DNA from: Liquidambar formosana
Taxonomy: Eukaryota > Streptophyta > Magnoliopsida > Saxifragales > Altingiaceae
DNA: 64,000 bases
NCBI GenBank assembly: GCA_039720395.1
Contig: JBBPBK010000097.1
Location: 1 to 64,000 of the forward strand
Direction: 5' to 3'
This document shows positions 11,106 to 23,675 of this stretch, one piece after another. How positions within the stretch are numbered: position 1 is the first letter of the stretch; each line of letters begins with the position of its first letter. The notes under the pieces are model-generated. The model saw nothing but the letters and a program-made list of their open reading frames with translations, had not been told where the DNA came from and did no database searches. A program made the translations under genes and the position numbers.

Positions 11106-14100
11106 ATGAACGATATGGCCAACTATAGTGGAAATGGATTCACTAAAGGACAATCATCCAATAGACCACCTCTCTTTAATAGAGATGCTTCTCTATATAA
11201 TTTCTAGAAAATTAGAATGCAAATCCTTATTGAATCCACTAGTTATGAATTATGGAATATCACTTCTAAGGGTCCTTTGATCCTTACTAAAGTGGTAGAT
11301 GGAGTTACACTTCCTAAAGTTCCACAAGAATATACTAGTACTGATTATAAATCTCTTGAACTCAATTCTAAAACCATTGGCTTACTATATTGTGCTCTAA
11401 CTGATGATGAATTTAGCAAAATCTTTAGGTGCACTAGTGCCAAAGAGATATGGGATATATTAGAGGTCACCTATGAAGGAACCTCTTAAGTGAAAGAAGC
11501 AAAGATAAATATGTTTATTTGTGAATATGAATTATTCAAAATGAAAAAGGATGAATCAATTAGAGATATGTTTGCTTGTTTTAATGCTATTATAAATCCT
11601 TTGAATTCTCCTGACAAAATTTATACTAACTCTGAATTGGTGAGAAAAATTCTTAAGAGCTTGCCAAAGGAATGGGATACATTCACAACGGTCGTGTTTC
11701 AATCAAAAGAACTTGGTTCAATGACTCTAAGTGACCTTGATGGAAACCTAGTCACTCAAGAGTTTGTGTTCAAGGTATGTGAAGTAAGTGAAAGCAAGAC
11801 TTCGAAGAGCTTAGCCCTCAAAGCTTCACATAATAAAGAAGAACCATCAATTGAAGAATGTGAAAATGAGGAAGAAGAAGATATAGCTTTCATATCTCAA
11901 AAGCTCAAAAGATTCTTCTCTAGAAGAAATCAAGAAAGGAGATTCAAAAGGGTGACTCCTCCAAAAGGGTTCCAAATAGAGGAGAAACCTCTAATAGAGA
12001 ACCACAAGTGTGCTTTGAGTGCAAGAAGCCCGGATATATCAAGATAAATTGTCCTCAACTCAACAACAACTACAACAAGACAAGTCACAACAATAACAAC
12101 TTCAAGGACAATAGGAAGTTCAAGAAGAAAGCTTTCGCTGTCACTTATGATGATGAAGCAAATAGCGATGAAGAAGATGAGGAGATTTCTTGCGATCAAA
12201 AAGTTACAAATTTTTGTCTTATGGCAAAGGAAGATGAGGTAATCAAATCTAAATCAAATGATTATCCTATAGAAAAACTTCCTACTTATGAATAATTGCA
12301 AGATGCACTTGAAGACACTTTTCTTGAATTAAAAAGGTTTTCTCTCAAAAACAATGATTTGGAAAAGAATATCACATCTCTTCAAGAAAAATTAAATGTT
12401 TTGAAAAATGAAAATTTAGAATTAAAAGGTAAGATAGACTCACCCTCTACCATCTCTCAATCTAGTCCTGAAACTAAAAACACTTCATTGAAAGAAAAGA
12501 TTGAAGACTTGACTAATACCTTGGCCAAGTTTACCAATGGAAGGGATAACTTGGATAAGATATTAACTAGTCAAAGATGGTGCTTTGACAAGGCCGGAAT
12601 TGGTTATCAAGAACATGTTAAACAAAAATCTTACATAAATTTCTTTCCTAAGCCTAATGTCTCTAGCACACCTAAAGTCTCATGCACTTATTGTAACAAG
12701 TATGGACATAATTTCTACACTTGTAACATGAGAAGGAGAGCTAAAGGTTTTCTTAGGAAGGTATGGATAGTTAAGGGGACTTCACCACCTATGGCTAACA
12801 CATATGGACCCAAGAAAGCATGGGTACCAAAGAAAGTTACTTGAGATTGTTGTGTAGGTATACTTGAAGTTTTCAAGAAATGAGAAATGGTTTCTTAATA
12901 GTGGATGTTCAAGACACATGATGGGTGATAGATCAAAGTTCGTCTCGTTGAAGCCCAAGGAAGGAGGATTTGTGACATTTGGAGACAATGCCAAGGGTAA
13001 GATAATTGACATTGGCAAGGTTGGTAAGAATTCCTTACTTTGTGTTGAAAATTTTTTATTAGTTGATGGTTTAAAGCATAATCTCCTTAACATTAGTTAA
13101 TTATGTGATAAAGGTTATAGAGTTACTTTTAAATCTAATAAGTGCATAATTGAAGATGATGATAAGACTCTATTTGTTACATATAGAATTAGTAACATCT
13201 ATGCTATGGAGTTCTTGCATTACAAAATGAACATTGCTTCTCCGCTTTAAATGAAAATCATTGGTTATGGCATAGAAGACTTAGACATGGTAGCATGGAT
13301 TTAATTTCAAAACTTTCTAAGCATGAACTTGTAAGAAGTTTACCAAAAGCAAAATTTTCAAAAGATGGAGTTTGTAGTACATGCCAATTTGGAAAACAAA
13401 CCAAGTCTTCTTTCAAAACTAAAACTCATATTTCAACTAATAAACTTTTGCAACTTATTCATATAGATTTATTTGGACCTATTGCTATTGCAAGTCTTAG
13501 AGGGAAGCACTATGCATTTGCAATTGTTGATGACTACTCTAGATATACATGAGTGTTCTTCCTTGCACATAAAGATGAGACTTATGCTACATTTGTAACA
13601 TATTGTAGAAGAGTCCAAAATGAGAAAGGCTATACCATTACATATGTTAGGAGTGATAAGGGGAGCGAATTTGTCAATAAGGATATTAAACATTATTGTG
13701 ATGAAAATGGTTTTGGTTACAATTTCTCTGCTCCTAGAACTCCTCAACAAAATGGTGTGGTTGAGAGAAAAAATAGAACACTTGAAGAAATGTATAGAAC
13801 CATACTTAATGAACATTTTTTACCACAATATTTTTGGGCTGAGGCCGTTAACACTTCATGCTATGTAATGAATAGAGTGTTATTAAGATCTAAACTTGGT
13901 AAGACTCCATATGAACTATAGAATGGTAAGAAACCTAACATAGGTTATTTTAAAGTTTTTGGTTGTAAATTCTTTATATTGAATGATAAAGATAAACTTT
14001 CCAAATTTGATTCCAAATCCGATGAAGGTGTATTTCTTGGTTATTCTATGAAAAACAAAGCATATAGAGTTTTTAATAAGAAAAAATTAACCGTCCGAGA

Positions 14101-15973
14101 ATCTATGCATGTTGTATTTGATGAAACTAACCCTCTTGCCATAAAAAAACATGTGGATGACGATGATGATGTAGGTACAAGCTTGTAAGAACAAGTTGAA
14201 AACTTGAATCTAAATAACAAGCAAGACCCATAAGACAAAGGCAAGGAAAAGAAAGAAGATGAAGTCATAGAAGTCAAGAAATCGGAAGAAGAAGTAGAAA
14301 TTGAAAACACTCTACTTCATCCGAATGTCACCAAGACTTGGAAATTTGTAAGGAATCATCCTAAAGATCAAATCTTAAGTGAACCCTCACGTGGGGTAAG
14401 AACTCGTTCTTCCATGAGAAATATTTGTGATTATCTTACATTTTTATCTCAAATTGAACCTAAGAATATTAATGAGGCCAAAAATGATGAATCATGGATT
14501 CTTGCTATGCAAGAAGAACTTAACCAATTTGAAAGGAACAAAGTTTGGACCTTGGTTCCTAGACCACATAACTATGGTGTAATAGGCACTAAGTGGGTCT
14601 ATAGGAACAAGAAAGATGAATCGGGTACCATTATAAGAAACAAGGCACGATTAGTTGCCCAAGGTTTTAATCAACAAGAAGGCATTAATTATGATAAGAC
14701 TTACGCACCAGTTACTAGACTTGAAGTCATTAGGATGCTACTTACATTTGCATGTCAAAAAGATTTCAAATTATTTCAAATGGATGTCAAAAGTGCTTTC
14801 TTAAATAGTTTTATTGAGGAGGAAGTTTATGTCAAATAACCTCTCAATTTTGAAAGTCATGAATTTCCTAACCATGTGTTCAAATTATCAAGAAACAAAC
14901 TCCTAGAGCTTAGTATGAAAAACTAAATAGATTTCTAATAAAAAAATAGTTTTAAAAGAAGAAAACTTAACACCACACTTTTTATTAAAACCATTGATAA
15001 GGACATGCTTATTATTCAAATATATGTTAATGACATTTTCTTTGGTTCTACTAATGAAAGTTTGTGTGAGGATTTTGCTAAAATCATGCAAGAAGAATTT
15101 GAAATGAGCATGATGGGCGAACTCAACATCTTCTTTGGACTACAAATCAAGCAAACAAAGGAAGGAACCTTCTTAAATCAATTTAAATATGTCAAATATT
15201 TAATCAAGAAGTATGGATTGGAAGACGGAAGGAACTTCGCCACTCCTATGAGCACCTCCATTAAACTTGAGAATGATGAGAAAGGTAAATGCGTGGATCA
15301 AAAGAAATACCGAGGTATAATTGGTAGTTTACTTTATCTCACCGCTAGTGAACCGGATATCATGTATAGTGTATATTTGTGTGCTAGACATCAATCATGT
15401 CCTAAAGAATCTCACATGCTTGCTGTTAAACGCATATTTAAATATCTTAGTGGCACTATTAATCTTGGTATATGGTATCTTAAATTCACATCATTTGATA
15501 TGCTTAGTTATTCCGATGCGGACTTTGCCGGATGCAAAGATGGTCGCAAAAGCACAAGTGGGACTTGTCACTTTTTTGGACATTTCCTAGCTTCTTGGTT
15601 TAGCAAGAAGCAAACTTCGGTTGCTCTTTCTACAGCCGAGGCCGAATATTTAGCGACCGATAGTTGTTATGCCCAAGTATTATACATGAAACAACAATTT
15701 GAGGACTTTGGACTTCATTATGATCATATTCCCATAAAATGTGATAATACAAGTGTAATCAATTTAACTAAAAATCCCATACAGTATTCACGTACTAAAC
15801 ACATTGAAATAAGACATCATTTTATAAGAGATCATATTCAAAAAGGAGATGTTGAAATTGAATTTGTTGGTACTGAACATCAATTGGTGGACATTTTTAC
15901 AAAACCTCTTCAAGAAGATAGGTTTAACTTCATAAAACGTGAACTTGGCATGTGTTTAAGTAATGATATTTGA
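11106..15973 (+). pseudogene. Copia Gag-Pol polyprotein, inactivated
   Basis: Gag starts MNDMANYSG at 11106. Next come a first zinc knuckle (about 12010, CFECKKPGYIKINC, with Tyr where His is needed) and a second, intact one (about 12690, CTYCNKYGHNFYTC). Protease reads NSGCSRH at about 12897 with Asn in place of the catalytic Asp. The integrase zinc region is about 13270-13420, with the catalytic core from about 13450 to 13790 (DLFGP, then PQQNGVVERKNRT). RT reads YVND at about 15023-15034 with one catalytic Asp replaced by Asn. RNase H ends at 15973. In-frame stops are at 11202, 11487, 12293, 13098, 13550, 13919, 14186 and 14837. Frameshifts lie near 11950, 12850 and 13210, and a small RT deletion near 14890. 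Every stop is one C-to-T or G-to-A from Gln or Trp. No enzyme from it can be functional. Confidence 0.92.
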
Positions 15974-16033
15974 TAACTTGATCATTGTGATGACATTTTG
16001 TACCAAAATGCTTTTTATATTTTTGTCTGATAT

Positions 16034-16220
16034 TTTCAGACGGCTGACTTATAGGGTTAGACGGCTGAAAGTTGACTGTTTGATTGTCCATTTTAAGGGT
16101 TCTCTATCTTTTTCAGACAACTTGCTCAGCCGGCTGAAATATAGTGAAGCCGACCGAAAGTGGAATTTCAGACGGCTGAAAGAACTTTCAGTCGGTTGAA
16201 ATTATCGGGGTATTTAAATA
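16034..16220 (+). promoter_or_regulatory. Internal dyad cluster and TATA-like box before the accessory ORF
   Basis: Between pol and the next ORF lie at least six copies of the LTR dyad (for example TTTTCAGACGGCTGACTT, TTTCAGACGGCTGAAAG, TTTCAGTCGGTTGAAA). They are followed by TATTTAAATA at 16211. The LTR has the same order: dyads, then TATA. I infer an internal promoter for the downstream ORF. Confidence 0.5.
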
Positions 16221-16452
16221 ATTTTGAGCCCCAATTTTTTTTTAAACCCAATTTTTTCGCGGCTTTCCCTATTCTCTCTCTCTGTCAACTCTCTCCTTCC
16301 CATATCCTCTTCTCCGAAGACCTCAAACCCTAATTCCACCTTTGTTTCCTCACTCCACTTCACCTTCCATAGCCAATCTAAAGAAAACAGCACAAAACCT
16401 TTCCTCTACCGCCGATGAAGGAGGCTCCTCTCGTCCCAAACGGCAAAAAACA

Positions 16453-17929
16453 ATGGCAAGGAATACTCACCAGAGCCGTTTACGACCAGAGAGACTCACT
16501 GGCACTACAGATTCCAACGCCAATCCTTTTCCTCCTCCACTAATCACTCGCCCTCAAACTCGTCAAGGCACCCCTCAACCATCGCCAAAACCATAGTAGC
16601 CTCCACTACAGCAACAGGTTCCTCTACCACCGGTAGTTCCTCTACAGCCTCGTCCTCGACCTAGCGACCCATTGTATAACTCAGGCTATAAGCCTTCTGA
16701 TGAGGAAACACTTGCTGAGCCTATAAATCCACCACACTACCTCACTCTAGAGCATAGCGTCCTCTTTGCCTAGAAATTCTATAGCAAAAAGGTCGTGTAT
16801 CTGAAGATTATTGACCCTCACTTTCTGAATCAACATCATTTCCGAGTTTGTGCTCTACTATCCACCGTGGGACTTCTAGATTTCTACACACTCTCTCGCC
16901 CTTGCTACAACACCACAGTCAGGGTATTCTACACTCACTTTATTATGACCCAAATTGGCCGAGCCATTTCTTATCTCAAAGGAAAGAACTTGGTACTGAC
17001 AGACCACCTCCTCAACGAACTATTCCACACTCTTATAGATGGTGCTATCTTTTCCGAAACTCATTCATAGCCGCATATTAACGGTTTTCACCATGTCGAT
17101 GCTCTAAAACTCATTCTTCACCGAGATGATATTACCGAGCCTTTCAAGCCCCAGTTGAAGGACCTTAGTTTGGAATGTAATTTACTTCACAAAATTTTGT
17201 TTTATAACATCTTACCTCGAGGTGGTGGCAAGGATCATTTCACCTATATTAACATTGGGCTTCTGTGGTGTATTCTCACTGGAAAACCTATAAATTTGGG
17301 TCATTTGATGCTTTATCATATGAAGTCCTACATCAAGAAAACCAAGTATGAGACTAAGGGATCCAAGGTAGCCAAGGATGTCGAAGGTCGAAGTATTCTA
17401 TCCTATAGAGTAGCTTTATCCGTGGTTTTTGAGCACTATGGCATTCCTACTACTTATGATGTATTTCACCCAACCTTCCGCAACAAAATTAATGCTTCCT
17501 TCTTAGGTTGGATGAATTATACACTCGTACAAGGCATTTGGGTCAATAAAGGAACACAGGTTAAGGTCATAGATGCTGAAGATGCTGGTCAAGACGTTGA
17601 TGCAGCTAAGGATGCTGATTTACCCATACCCCTTCCCCCTCTTACCTTTATTGCCCCTTCTTCCTCTACTATCCCACCTTCCGATCCTCCTACCACTCCC
17701 CCCATACCCACTACTCGCTTTCCCCCTGTTCCTCCTCCTGCTACTGTCTGAGAGATGTTCACTTCTATCTCTCAGCAGATGCATGATTTGAAAGGTTACA
17801 TCACCTGACAAGATGGAAGGTTTACATGACTGCCTCGACATTATGAGCACTAACATCGATGAGATCAAGAGGACCCAGACACAAGTTATTCACCGTCTTC
17901 AGGACTCTCTCCCTATGTTTCCTTTATAA
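16453..17929 (+). pseudogene. Accessory ORF after pol (putative plant transposon protein domain)
   Basis: One frame runs MARNTHQS..., through a Pro/Gln-rich stretch, to a folded-looking region with ILFYNILPRGGGKDHFTY and LTGKPINLGHLMLYHM. This pattern matches the 'putative plant transposon protein' domain found in many plant retroelements. A Pro/Thr-rich linker and a coiled-coil-like tail (to TAA 17927-17929) follow. In-frame TAG codons lie at 16594, 16597, 16771 and 17068, then TGA at 17749, with a frameshift near 17805. Most stops fit Gln-to-stop C-to-T decay. Extra ORFs at this place in SIRE elements have been called env-like. I see no signal peptide or membrane helix, so an envelope role is not supported. 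An upstream in-frame ATG at 16342 is possible. Confidence 0.65.
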
Positions 17930-18011
17930 TTTTTATTTTATTTTATTTATAGATGACAAATGGGGAGATTATGATGATAGATGTTGATTGATGATGTTGA
18001 TTTACTTGTTG

Positions 18012-18120
18012 AAAACATTTTGGATATATGGATATTATGTTTTTTTTTTTTTTTATTCATGCTGATGTACTTAAAACATTTTGAATATATGGATATTATG
18101 TTTTTTTTTTTTTTTTTACT
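18012..18120 (+). repeat. Two-copy tandem repeat with poly-T
   Basis: AAAACATTTTGGATATATGG occurs at about 18012 and, with one change, 61 bp later. Each copy runs into GATATTATG followed by a poly-T run. It lies in the untranslated stretch before the 3' LTR. Confidence 0.7.
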
Positions 18121-18348
18121 CATGAATATATTAAACTTTGCATTGAACTCGATCATTGTTATACAGTTCTTATTTTAGTCTATCTTTTATATGGATGAAA
18201 TGTTCTTTCTCATATCTTGAATTTTACTTTAAATGCTTACGCATTAGTATCATATGCCATATTTACACGATGTATTTTGATAGAGGAGATAATTGCTTTT
18301 CATTTACATATTTTACCCTATCTCAAATATCTATGTATTGTCATCATC

Positions 18349-18361
18349 AAAAAGGGGGAGA
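18349..18361 (+). promoter_or_regulatory. Polypurine tract of the copia element
   Basis: AAAAAGGGGGAGA lies immediately before the 3' LTR start and is the plus-strand primer site. Confidence 0.85.
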
Positions 18362-18362
18362 T

Positions 18363-19706
18363 TGTTGGATTAAATGGTTTTAACCCCATGGTTTTGATGA
18401 TAACAATACATAATAAGATGTTTAAAGGACTAATGAGCATTTAAGAAGTTAATCAAGATAGGTACCAAAGCCATAAGATGCTTTAAAAATCAAAGATCAA
18501 GCTGCAAAAGCAAACAAAGCTCAAGATCATATGAATTTGGATCCATCAATCAATTTAGAGCATTCAAGCTTATTACAAGTCTATATGTGAGAAATTTAGG
18601 AGTTTATTGTAAGATTAATTTCAATCCTTGCTCACATAAGGTTTAAAAGGGCTTAGGACTATACATCTGATAAACATTAAGGCCTAAAATGATTAATAAA
18701 ATGATTAAACCTTGTACCTAGACTTTATGACATTTGATTGATTTTTATGTATGAAAAACAGAGTCTTTCAGACGACTAAAAATATGTTTCAGACGGCTGA
18801 AAAGACTGTTTCAGCAGGCTGAAAATGGTCAGCAGGCTTAAAATGAACACACTTGAAATATTAGCTCTCTGGTATTTTCAGATAGCTCTTTGAGCCGGCT
18901 GAAATGCCATTTTAAGACAGCTAAAAGCTGTGTTCAAACAGTTGAAGGACTTGATCCTTGATTTCTAAATATAACCCTTTCTAGAATTTTCAGCAGCCTT
19001 CTTCAGACAGTTGAAAGAGAAGTTTCAGACGGTTGAAAGATATTTCAGTCGGTTGAAAGACTTGGGCTGAGTCATAATGGCTAGGTTTTTAACGGACTTT
19101 TGAAGCATTAAATGCCCACCAAACTCTTTTTCCCGGCATTTATTGCTACAAAATGGTTATATTGGACTCCTTGTGTATAAATACAAGCTTTTAACTCATT
19201 TATGAGCATTCATTGAGCAACGAACAAGAAAATCAATTACAAACCCTAATTCCTCTTGTGAACATTCATTGAGATCAATCAATAGCTGAGTGTGCTTTAT
19301 ATTTCTACGTATCTACTTTTTTTAGAGAGCTTTCTTGAGCACAAAAACAACTCCAAACATCTTGTATCAAAGGGTTGTGTGAACCCTCACTTTGTAAGCA
19401 CTTGAGAAATGTGTTTTGGCTAAGTGTTGGTGAAGAACACTTGAATTGTAAAGGTTTGCTACTCCACTTTGAAGGAGAGTGATAGTGGATTGGTGAATCC
19501 TCAAGCGAGCTCTTGAGGCGAGGACGTAGGCGGGAAGCTGAACCTCGTTAACATCGTTTACATTTTCTTCCTCTTAATTTCTTTATTATTGCTCATTCTT
19601 GTATTTATTCTTATTTGCAATAATTTGATTTTGAGATTGCTATTATTTTTTAATTTGACCTATAACCCTATTCACCCCCCTCTAGAGTTATTTACTTGGG
19701 ACAACA
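18363..19706 (+). repeat. 3' LTR of the copia element
   Basis: 1,344 bp, with TATAAATA at 19176 and the dyad cluster at about 18768-19070. It differs from the 5' LTR by many substitutions and several small indels. Confidence 0.93.
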
Positions 19707-19711
19707 GCTTC

Positions 19712-20230
19712 TGACAAATTTTTGGAGGCGTGTGTGCCATGACAAAGAAATAGAGGAAGGATCCAGTGATAGGGGTACACTTCTTATCACGAGTTCTTTC
19801 TTTCTTTGTTTAAAGTTATTTTAGACACTTAAACTAAAAAACACCTTAGTTAAAAATATATTTAATTGGGCTCATTTGTGTGCATCAATCAAAGTTTTTG
19901 GGAAGTTCTCATCAAATGTTACTGGGTGAGATACGACATCAAATTTTGATCGGCCTATACATATAATATCAAATTTCTTTTTCTTGTTCTGTTTTTTTTT
20001 TCCTACCTGGTTTGCTTCGTGTTCTTTCTTTCCTCACCTGTTTTGCTTTGTGTTTTCTTTCCCTTTTTTTTTATTTGTTTTTTAAGCTATATTGTTTGGT
20101 TATTGAGGAAATGGTATTTGATGCCTCTTTCTTTTAGGGTATTTGCTACGGTTTTAATTTTTTTTTATTTTGTTTGTGAGGAAAAATTATTGCTGCAGTT
20201 ACTACCTTTTTTTTTTTGTTAAAGCTGCAT
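19712..20230. other. Non-coding stretch
   Basis: T-rich sequence right of the copia target duplication. It probably continues the repeat broken at 9731. No gene seen. Confidence 0.35.
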
Positions 20231-20249
20231 TTTTTTTGGGAAAAAAATC

Positions 20250-20640
20250 ATAGTGTTTGGTTTTTTGAGAAAATGTAGCAAAAGAAAGGACAAAATTTTT
20301 GGGGTCCTTAAAATTTTCAGTTTGGGTGATGTTTTACAAAATGCTCACTGCGTGCTGTGCCAAGCTGAGGATGATGTTGATAATTTATTTTCTACATGGT
20401 TATACTCTTGGAAATTTTGGGAGGTTATTCTTACAAAGTACAGAATAGGTAGGAGTGTTTTTTATTGGGGGCAGGAAACAGGATGGTTTGCTTTGCATTG
20501 TAGATGGATAGCGTTGTTATGGAGATTAAGCAAATTGTTCTTGTTGCCTCTATTTACCTTGTATGGAGGAACATGAAGAATAGGTGCTTTAGGTATTGCC
20601 TTGGGAAGTGATTACTTATCATATTATAAAGGACTTTAGG
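20250..20640 (+). pseudogene. LINE ORF2 C-terminal fragment (zf-RVT domain)
   Basis: The frame from 20253 contains GDVLQNAHCVLCQAEDDVDN, then LF, W and WKFWEV. This is the C-x2-C...LF..C/W pattern of the zinc-binding segment at the end of plant LINE ORF2. The usual continuation (YLVWRN.. K.RCF) is found one frame over at about 20558-20610, so a frameshift splits it. The upstream RT is absent. Confidence 0.6.
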
Positions 20641-21754
20641 TCGATTCTAGTCAGACCCTCAACAGAATGAATTACCTCCGAACTGTAACCGTGTAACTAT
20701 GCAAGCATAAGATTGTACATAAGTAACTAAATTAAAATAAAACTTACCCAATCAAAATTTCTAGAAAGAAAACCAGCTCCTGTAAACTTATGCCTGGTTA
20801 AAAGGTCCTGTAGTTGTGAAAGTAGATCAGCTTCCAAGCAAGTTACATGACAACAATAAGCAGTGAAACATAATGATTGCAAAATTGTTATGTACTCAAA
20901 TAGGTTTAGAAAATTTTAGTATATTTGTAAATAAAGGTTAGACTGATGCTCTCAACCGAATGCAACACCCTCTTTTCTTAGACCTTTGGACAGGCTATTA
21001 AAATAGAAAAGGTACAAGGGGAACTTTCTAAATGTATTAGGGCAAAATTCATCTATGGACCTTGATAGTTATTGATGAAACAAATTATTTTCTTAACCAT
21101 CAATTATAAGAAATAAAGGGGCACTAGAAGAAACTAACAATATAATATATAATGACCCCTCCACCAAACCAAAGCTATGGTTGAAATTGTGGATAAAAAT
21201 TCCTGTGAAATTTTTTTATTTATTTAAAAAATGTAGATAAAAATAGTTTTTAATACTGATAGCAGAAGTACATGACAGATAAATACACGAGAACCTTTCC
21301 ATTAGTCATCCAAGAAGATCAAAACTGTTGACCAACCAATCTCTGAATGCATAGTTCCTTCTACGACTCCATTGGGGAACAACTTTTGGGCAAATTTGAC
21401 ATACTTTGTGTTATGGTAAGCACTAGCACTACTGTTCATCATTTTAATTGTAGGTATCCCAAGGGTGGGAGTTGTGGCATAATAGAGAGTTATCTTTTCA
21501 TTATTATCTATTAAGTGATTTACTTGTTTTTTATTTTTATTTTTAATTTTTAATTATTATTATTATTTATTATTATAACAATGTAGCATGCTTAGTATCT
21601 GTTATAGTTTTAATCTTTCAATGTTCTAAATTGCTTCCTGTCCCTAAATAGATTGTTGTACCTTTGAGATTAATTTAATATATTAAATAATTTCAAATTG
21701 TATTCAAGTACATGCAAATCCTTGCTGCAAATTCGTAAAAGGCCAATATAATTA
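20641..21754. other. Non-coding stretch, AT-rich
   Basis: It begins with likely LINE 3' sequence and continues as AT-rich DNA with a (TAT)n-like tract near 21550. I see no coding frame or structured element. Confidence 0.35.
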
Positions 21755-22525
21755 AATGGCCAGTAGAAAGAGAAGTAGGAGGGCTGCTAAGTAGACTAAT
21801 AATAAGGATAAAGAATTCATTAATGATGACAATGGAAAGGCCCAAGTAGGGCAATCATCACATCATAATGAAAAGGAAGAGGAAAGAGACGAGAGAGAAA
21901 GTGGTGTTCCATCAAAGAATGTACAGAAGTAGCCAGGTAACGCATGGGCAATCTTTTTGTAAGCAATTTATCATATTAAATCATATCAATGTCCATAATT
22001 TGGAATTATATTGAATCATATCAATTTATCAAATTCCCCATTTTTCACCCTTCTATGACAGGTCGAAATTTACAAGGAAGGAAAAGGCTGCCATGCCAGT
22101 TGCATTAAATTTCAATGTGCCTGCGATGAGTAGTGTAGACAATTAATATGAAAGAATGAATTTTAGGAGGCAAAATTACTCTTTGCTTAGTGCTTCCCAA
22201 TTAAATACCAGGAAAAGGGTTTGAATGTCTACTTGAAACAAACTAGTTATATACTTGTTTTCAATTAAATGTAAACTTCCTTATTTTGTGAATTAGTTTC
22301 TGAATCATTCATTGAACTATAATTTTCTCCTTTCGATATTACTCTGGCAATCACTTACAATTTTATCAATTAACTCTCGAATGTAGGTGTTAAGGCTTGC
22401 ATCTAATAGGTGGAGATCAATGTCAAAAGAAGAAAAAGTTTCATACGAAACTATTGCGGCAAAAAATCGGGCAAACTTCAATGTTGCCCATCCTACTAAA
22501 ATACTAAAGAAAAGCATTAGGGTAT
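21755..22525 (+). pseudogene. HMG-box-like gene fragment, broken by element C
   Basis: A likely first exon at 21755 (MASRKRSRRAAK, very basic, then acidic and polar) has two in-frame TAG codons. A separate exon after acceptor TGTAG (about 22386) reads LASNRWRSMSKEEKVSYE and then AAKNRANF. This is the W..MS..EK..YE..A.K.. pattern of the second half of an HMG box. HMG-box proteins bend DNA in the nucleus. The exon runs straight into the TGTCACACCCC end of element C at 22526, so the gene is truncated there. The first half of the box is not clear. Call is tentative. Confidence 0.4.
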
Positions 22526-23675
22526 TGTCACACCCCATTTTTGTCACCTTAGCTAGGGCATATCATTTCATGTAGGATTTTGAGTCCTTTTTGAGTCTAG
22601 TCTTTTGCATTGAGTTTCTATAGCATTGAATATCATGTGTATGAATTTTGAAGTGATTTGGAGTTCATTTCGATAGTCAATAAGAACTTTTGCGACTTTA
22701 AGGGCATAATCGTCTTTTAAGCCGTATATTTTCCATTTGACTTTAGAATGAATCCCGAGTCATCCCATCGAGTTCATATGGTTATGTAGAGTTTATATAT
22801 AGGTTCAATTTCGTGAGTTAATGGTTTAAGATCAATTCAGCTCATAATGGTTCGGGTTAGCTAAAAGACCCTTTCTTGGTTTGCTCAAATTGACTCATAA
22901 GACCCAACCAATTTTCTCTCATTTAACTTCAATTGGGCTTTATTTATGTCCTAAATATGTTTAGAAAGATCGATTTTCGATTGGGAAAGCATTCGGTTCG
23001 ACCTTGCGTACAAACCCAGCTTAGCGAAGGTGAGGCACCATGGTTAACCACCTTTGTAAAGCCTAACCATGCACCCATGGTTAAGGATTTTTGTCCTAAA
23101 ATGCTTAAAAATGTGTTCCCCTTTGAAACACGGTCGTTTTGGCTTTTATTTCGTCAAAATCGGACTTAATTTGAAGATTTTAGGACTTCTGAAGCAAGTA
23201 GAAGTCAAAATCGGAGTGAAAATAGGATGACCCTCGGGTAACCGTCCGGGGCTGGACGGTCAGCCGTCTAGGCCCAGACGGCTAACCGTCCAGGCCTAGA
23301 TGGTCAACTAAGAGACTCCTACCTCAACTCAAATTCTGACTCTTTCTTCCCTCTTTTGACGGTTTCCTCCGCCAAAACAACTTGTTTGCTCTTAGGAGTG
23401 TGTAAGTTTGAGTTGTTTGAGCACCAAGAGAGTCTCTAATAGCCCTAGGATCATTGTTTAATGAATTAATCCTAGCCATTGGTTTAGGGGGTCAGTTCTC
23501 TATATAAAGGACATGATATTCAGCACATAGGGGGAGGTTAATTGCACTTTACACTTAAAGAGAGAGGGAGCTACGAGTTTGGAGAGCTAGAAGGACATCA
23601 AGAGGAGGCTCTTCAACCCCAAGCAAGGAAGGAAACAAGGAGTTTGAAGACAAGGAAGAGACTACAAGAGGTAAG
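22526..23675 (+). repeat. 5' LTR of element C, left piece
   Basis: The LTR begins TGTCACACCCC. TATATAAAG lies at 23501-23509. Upstream of it, 23241-23304 holds three consecutive GC-rich dyads. Element A is inserted 166 bp downstream of the TATA box. The piece ends with one copy of GTAAG. Confidence 0.88.
23241..23306 (+). promoter_or_regulatory. Three GC-rich dyads in the element C LTR
   Basis: ACCGTCC-6 nt-GGACGGT, AGCCGTCT-6 nt-AGACGGCT and ACCGTCC-7 nt-GATGGT lie end to end about 200 bp upstream of the LTR TATA box. The third dyad and its left flank are closely similar to 28560-28586 upstream of the antisense gene of element A. Confidence 0.7.

Larger units (their letters stand above)
9737..19706 (+). 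mobile_element. Ty1/copia LTR retrotransposon, SIRE/Maximus type, 9,970 bp, defective
   Basis: Both LTRs start TGTTGGATTAAATGG and end GGGACAACA. The element is flanked by the perfect 5-bp duplication GCTTC (9732-9736 and 19707-19711). The domain order is gag, protease, integrase, RT, RNase H, which is the copia order. The PBS is TGGTATCAGAGC. Long LTRs and an extra ORF after pol fit the SIRE/Maximus group. The LTRs differ at many positions, including indels, so the insertion is much older than A and B. Confidence 0.95.

Noticed and set aside
16453..17929. Copia accessory ORF as an envelope gene
   Set aside because: No signal peptide, transmembrane helix or cleavage motif is visible. The recognisable part matches a plant transposon-protein domain.
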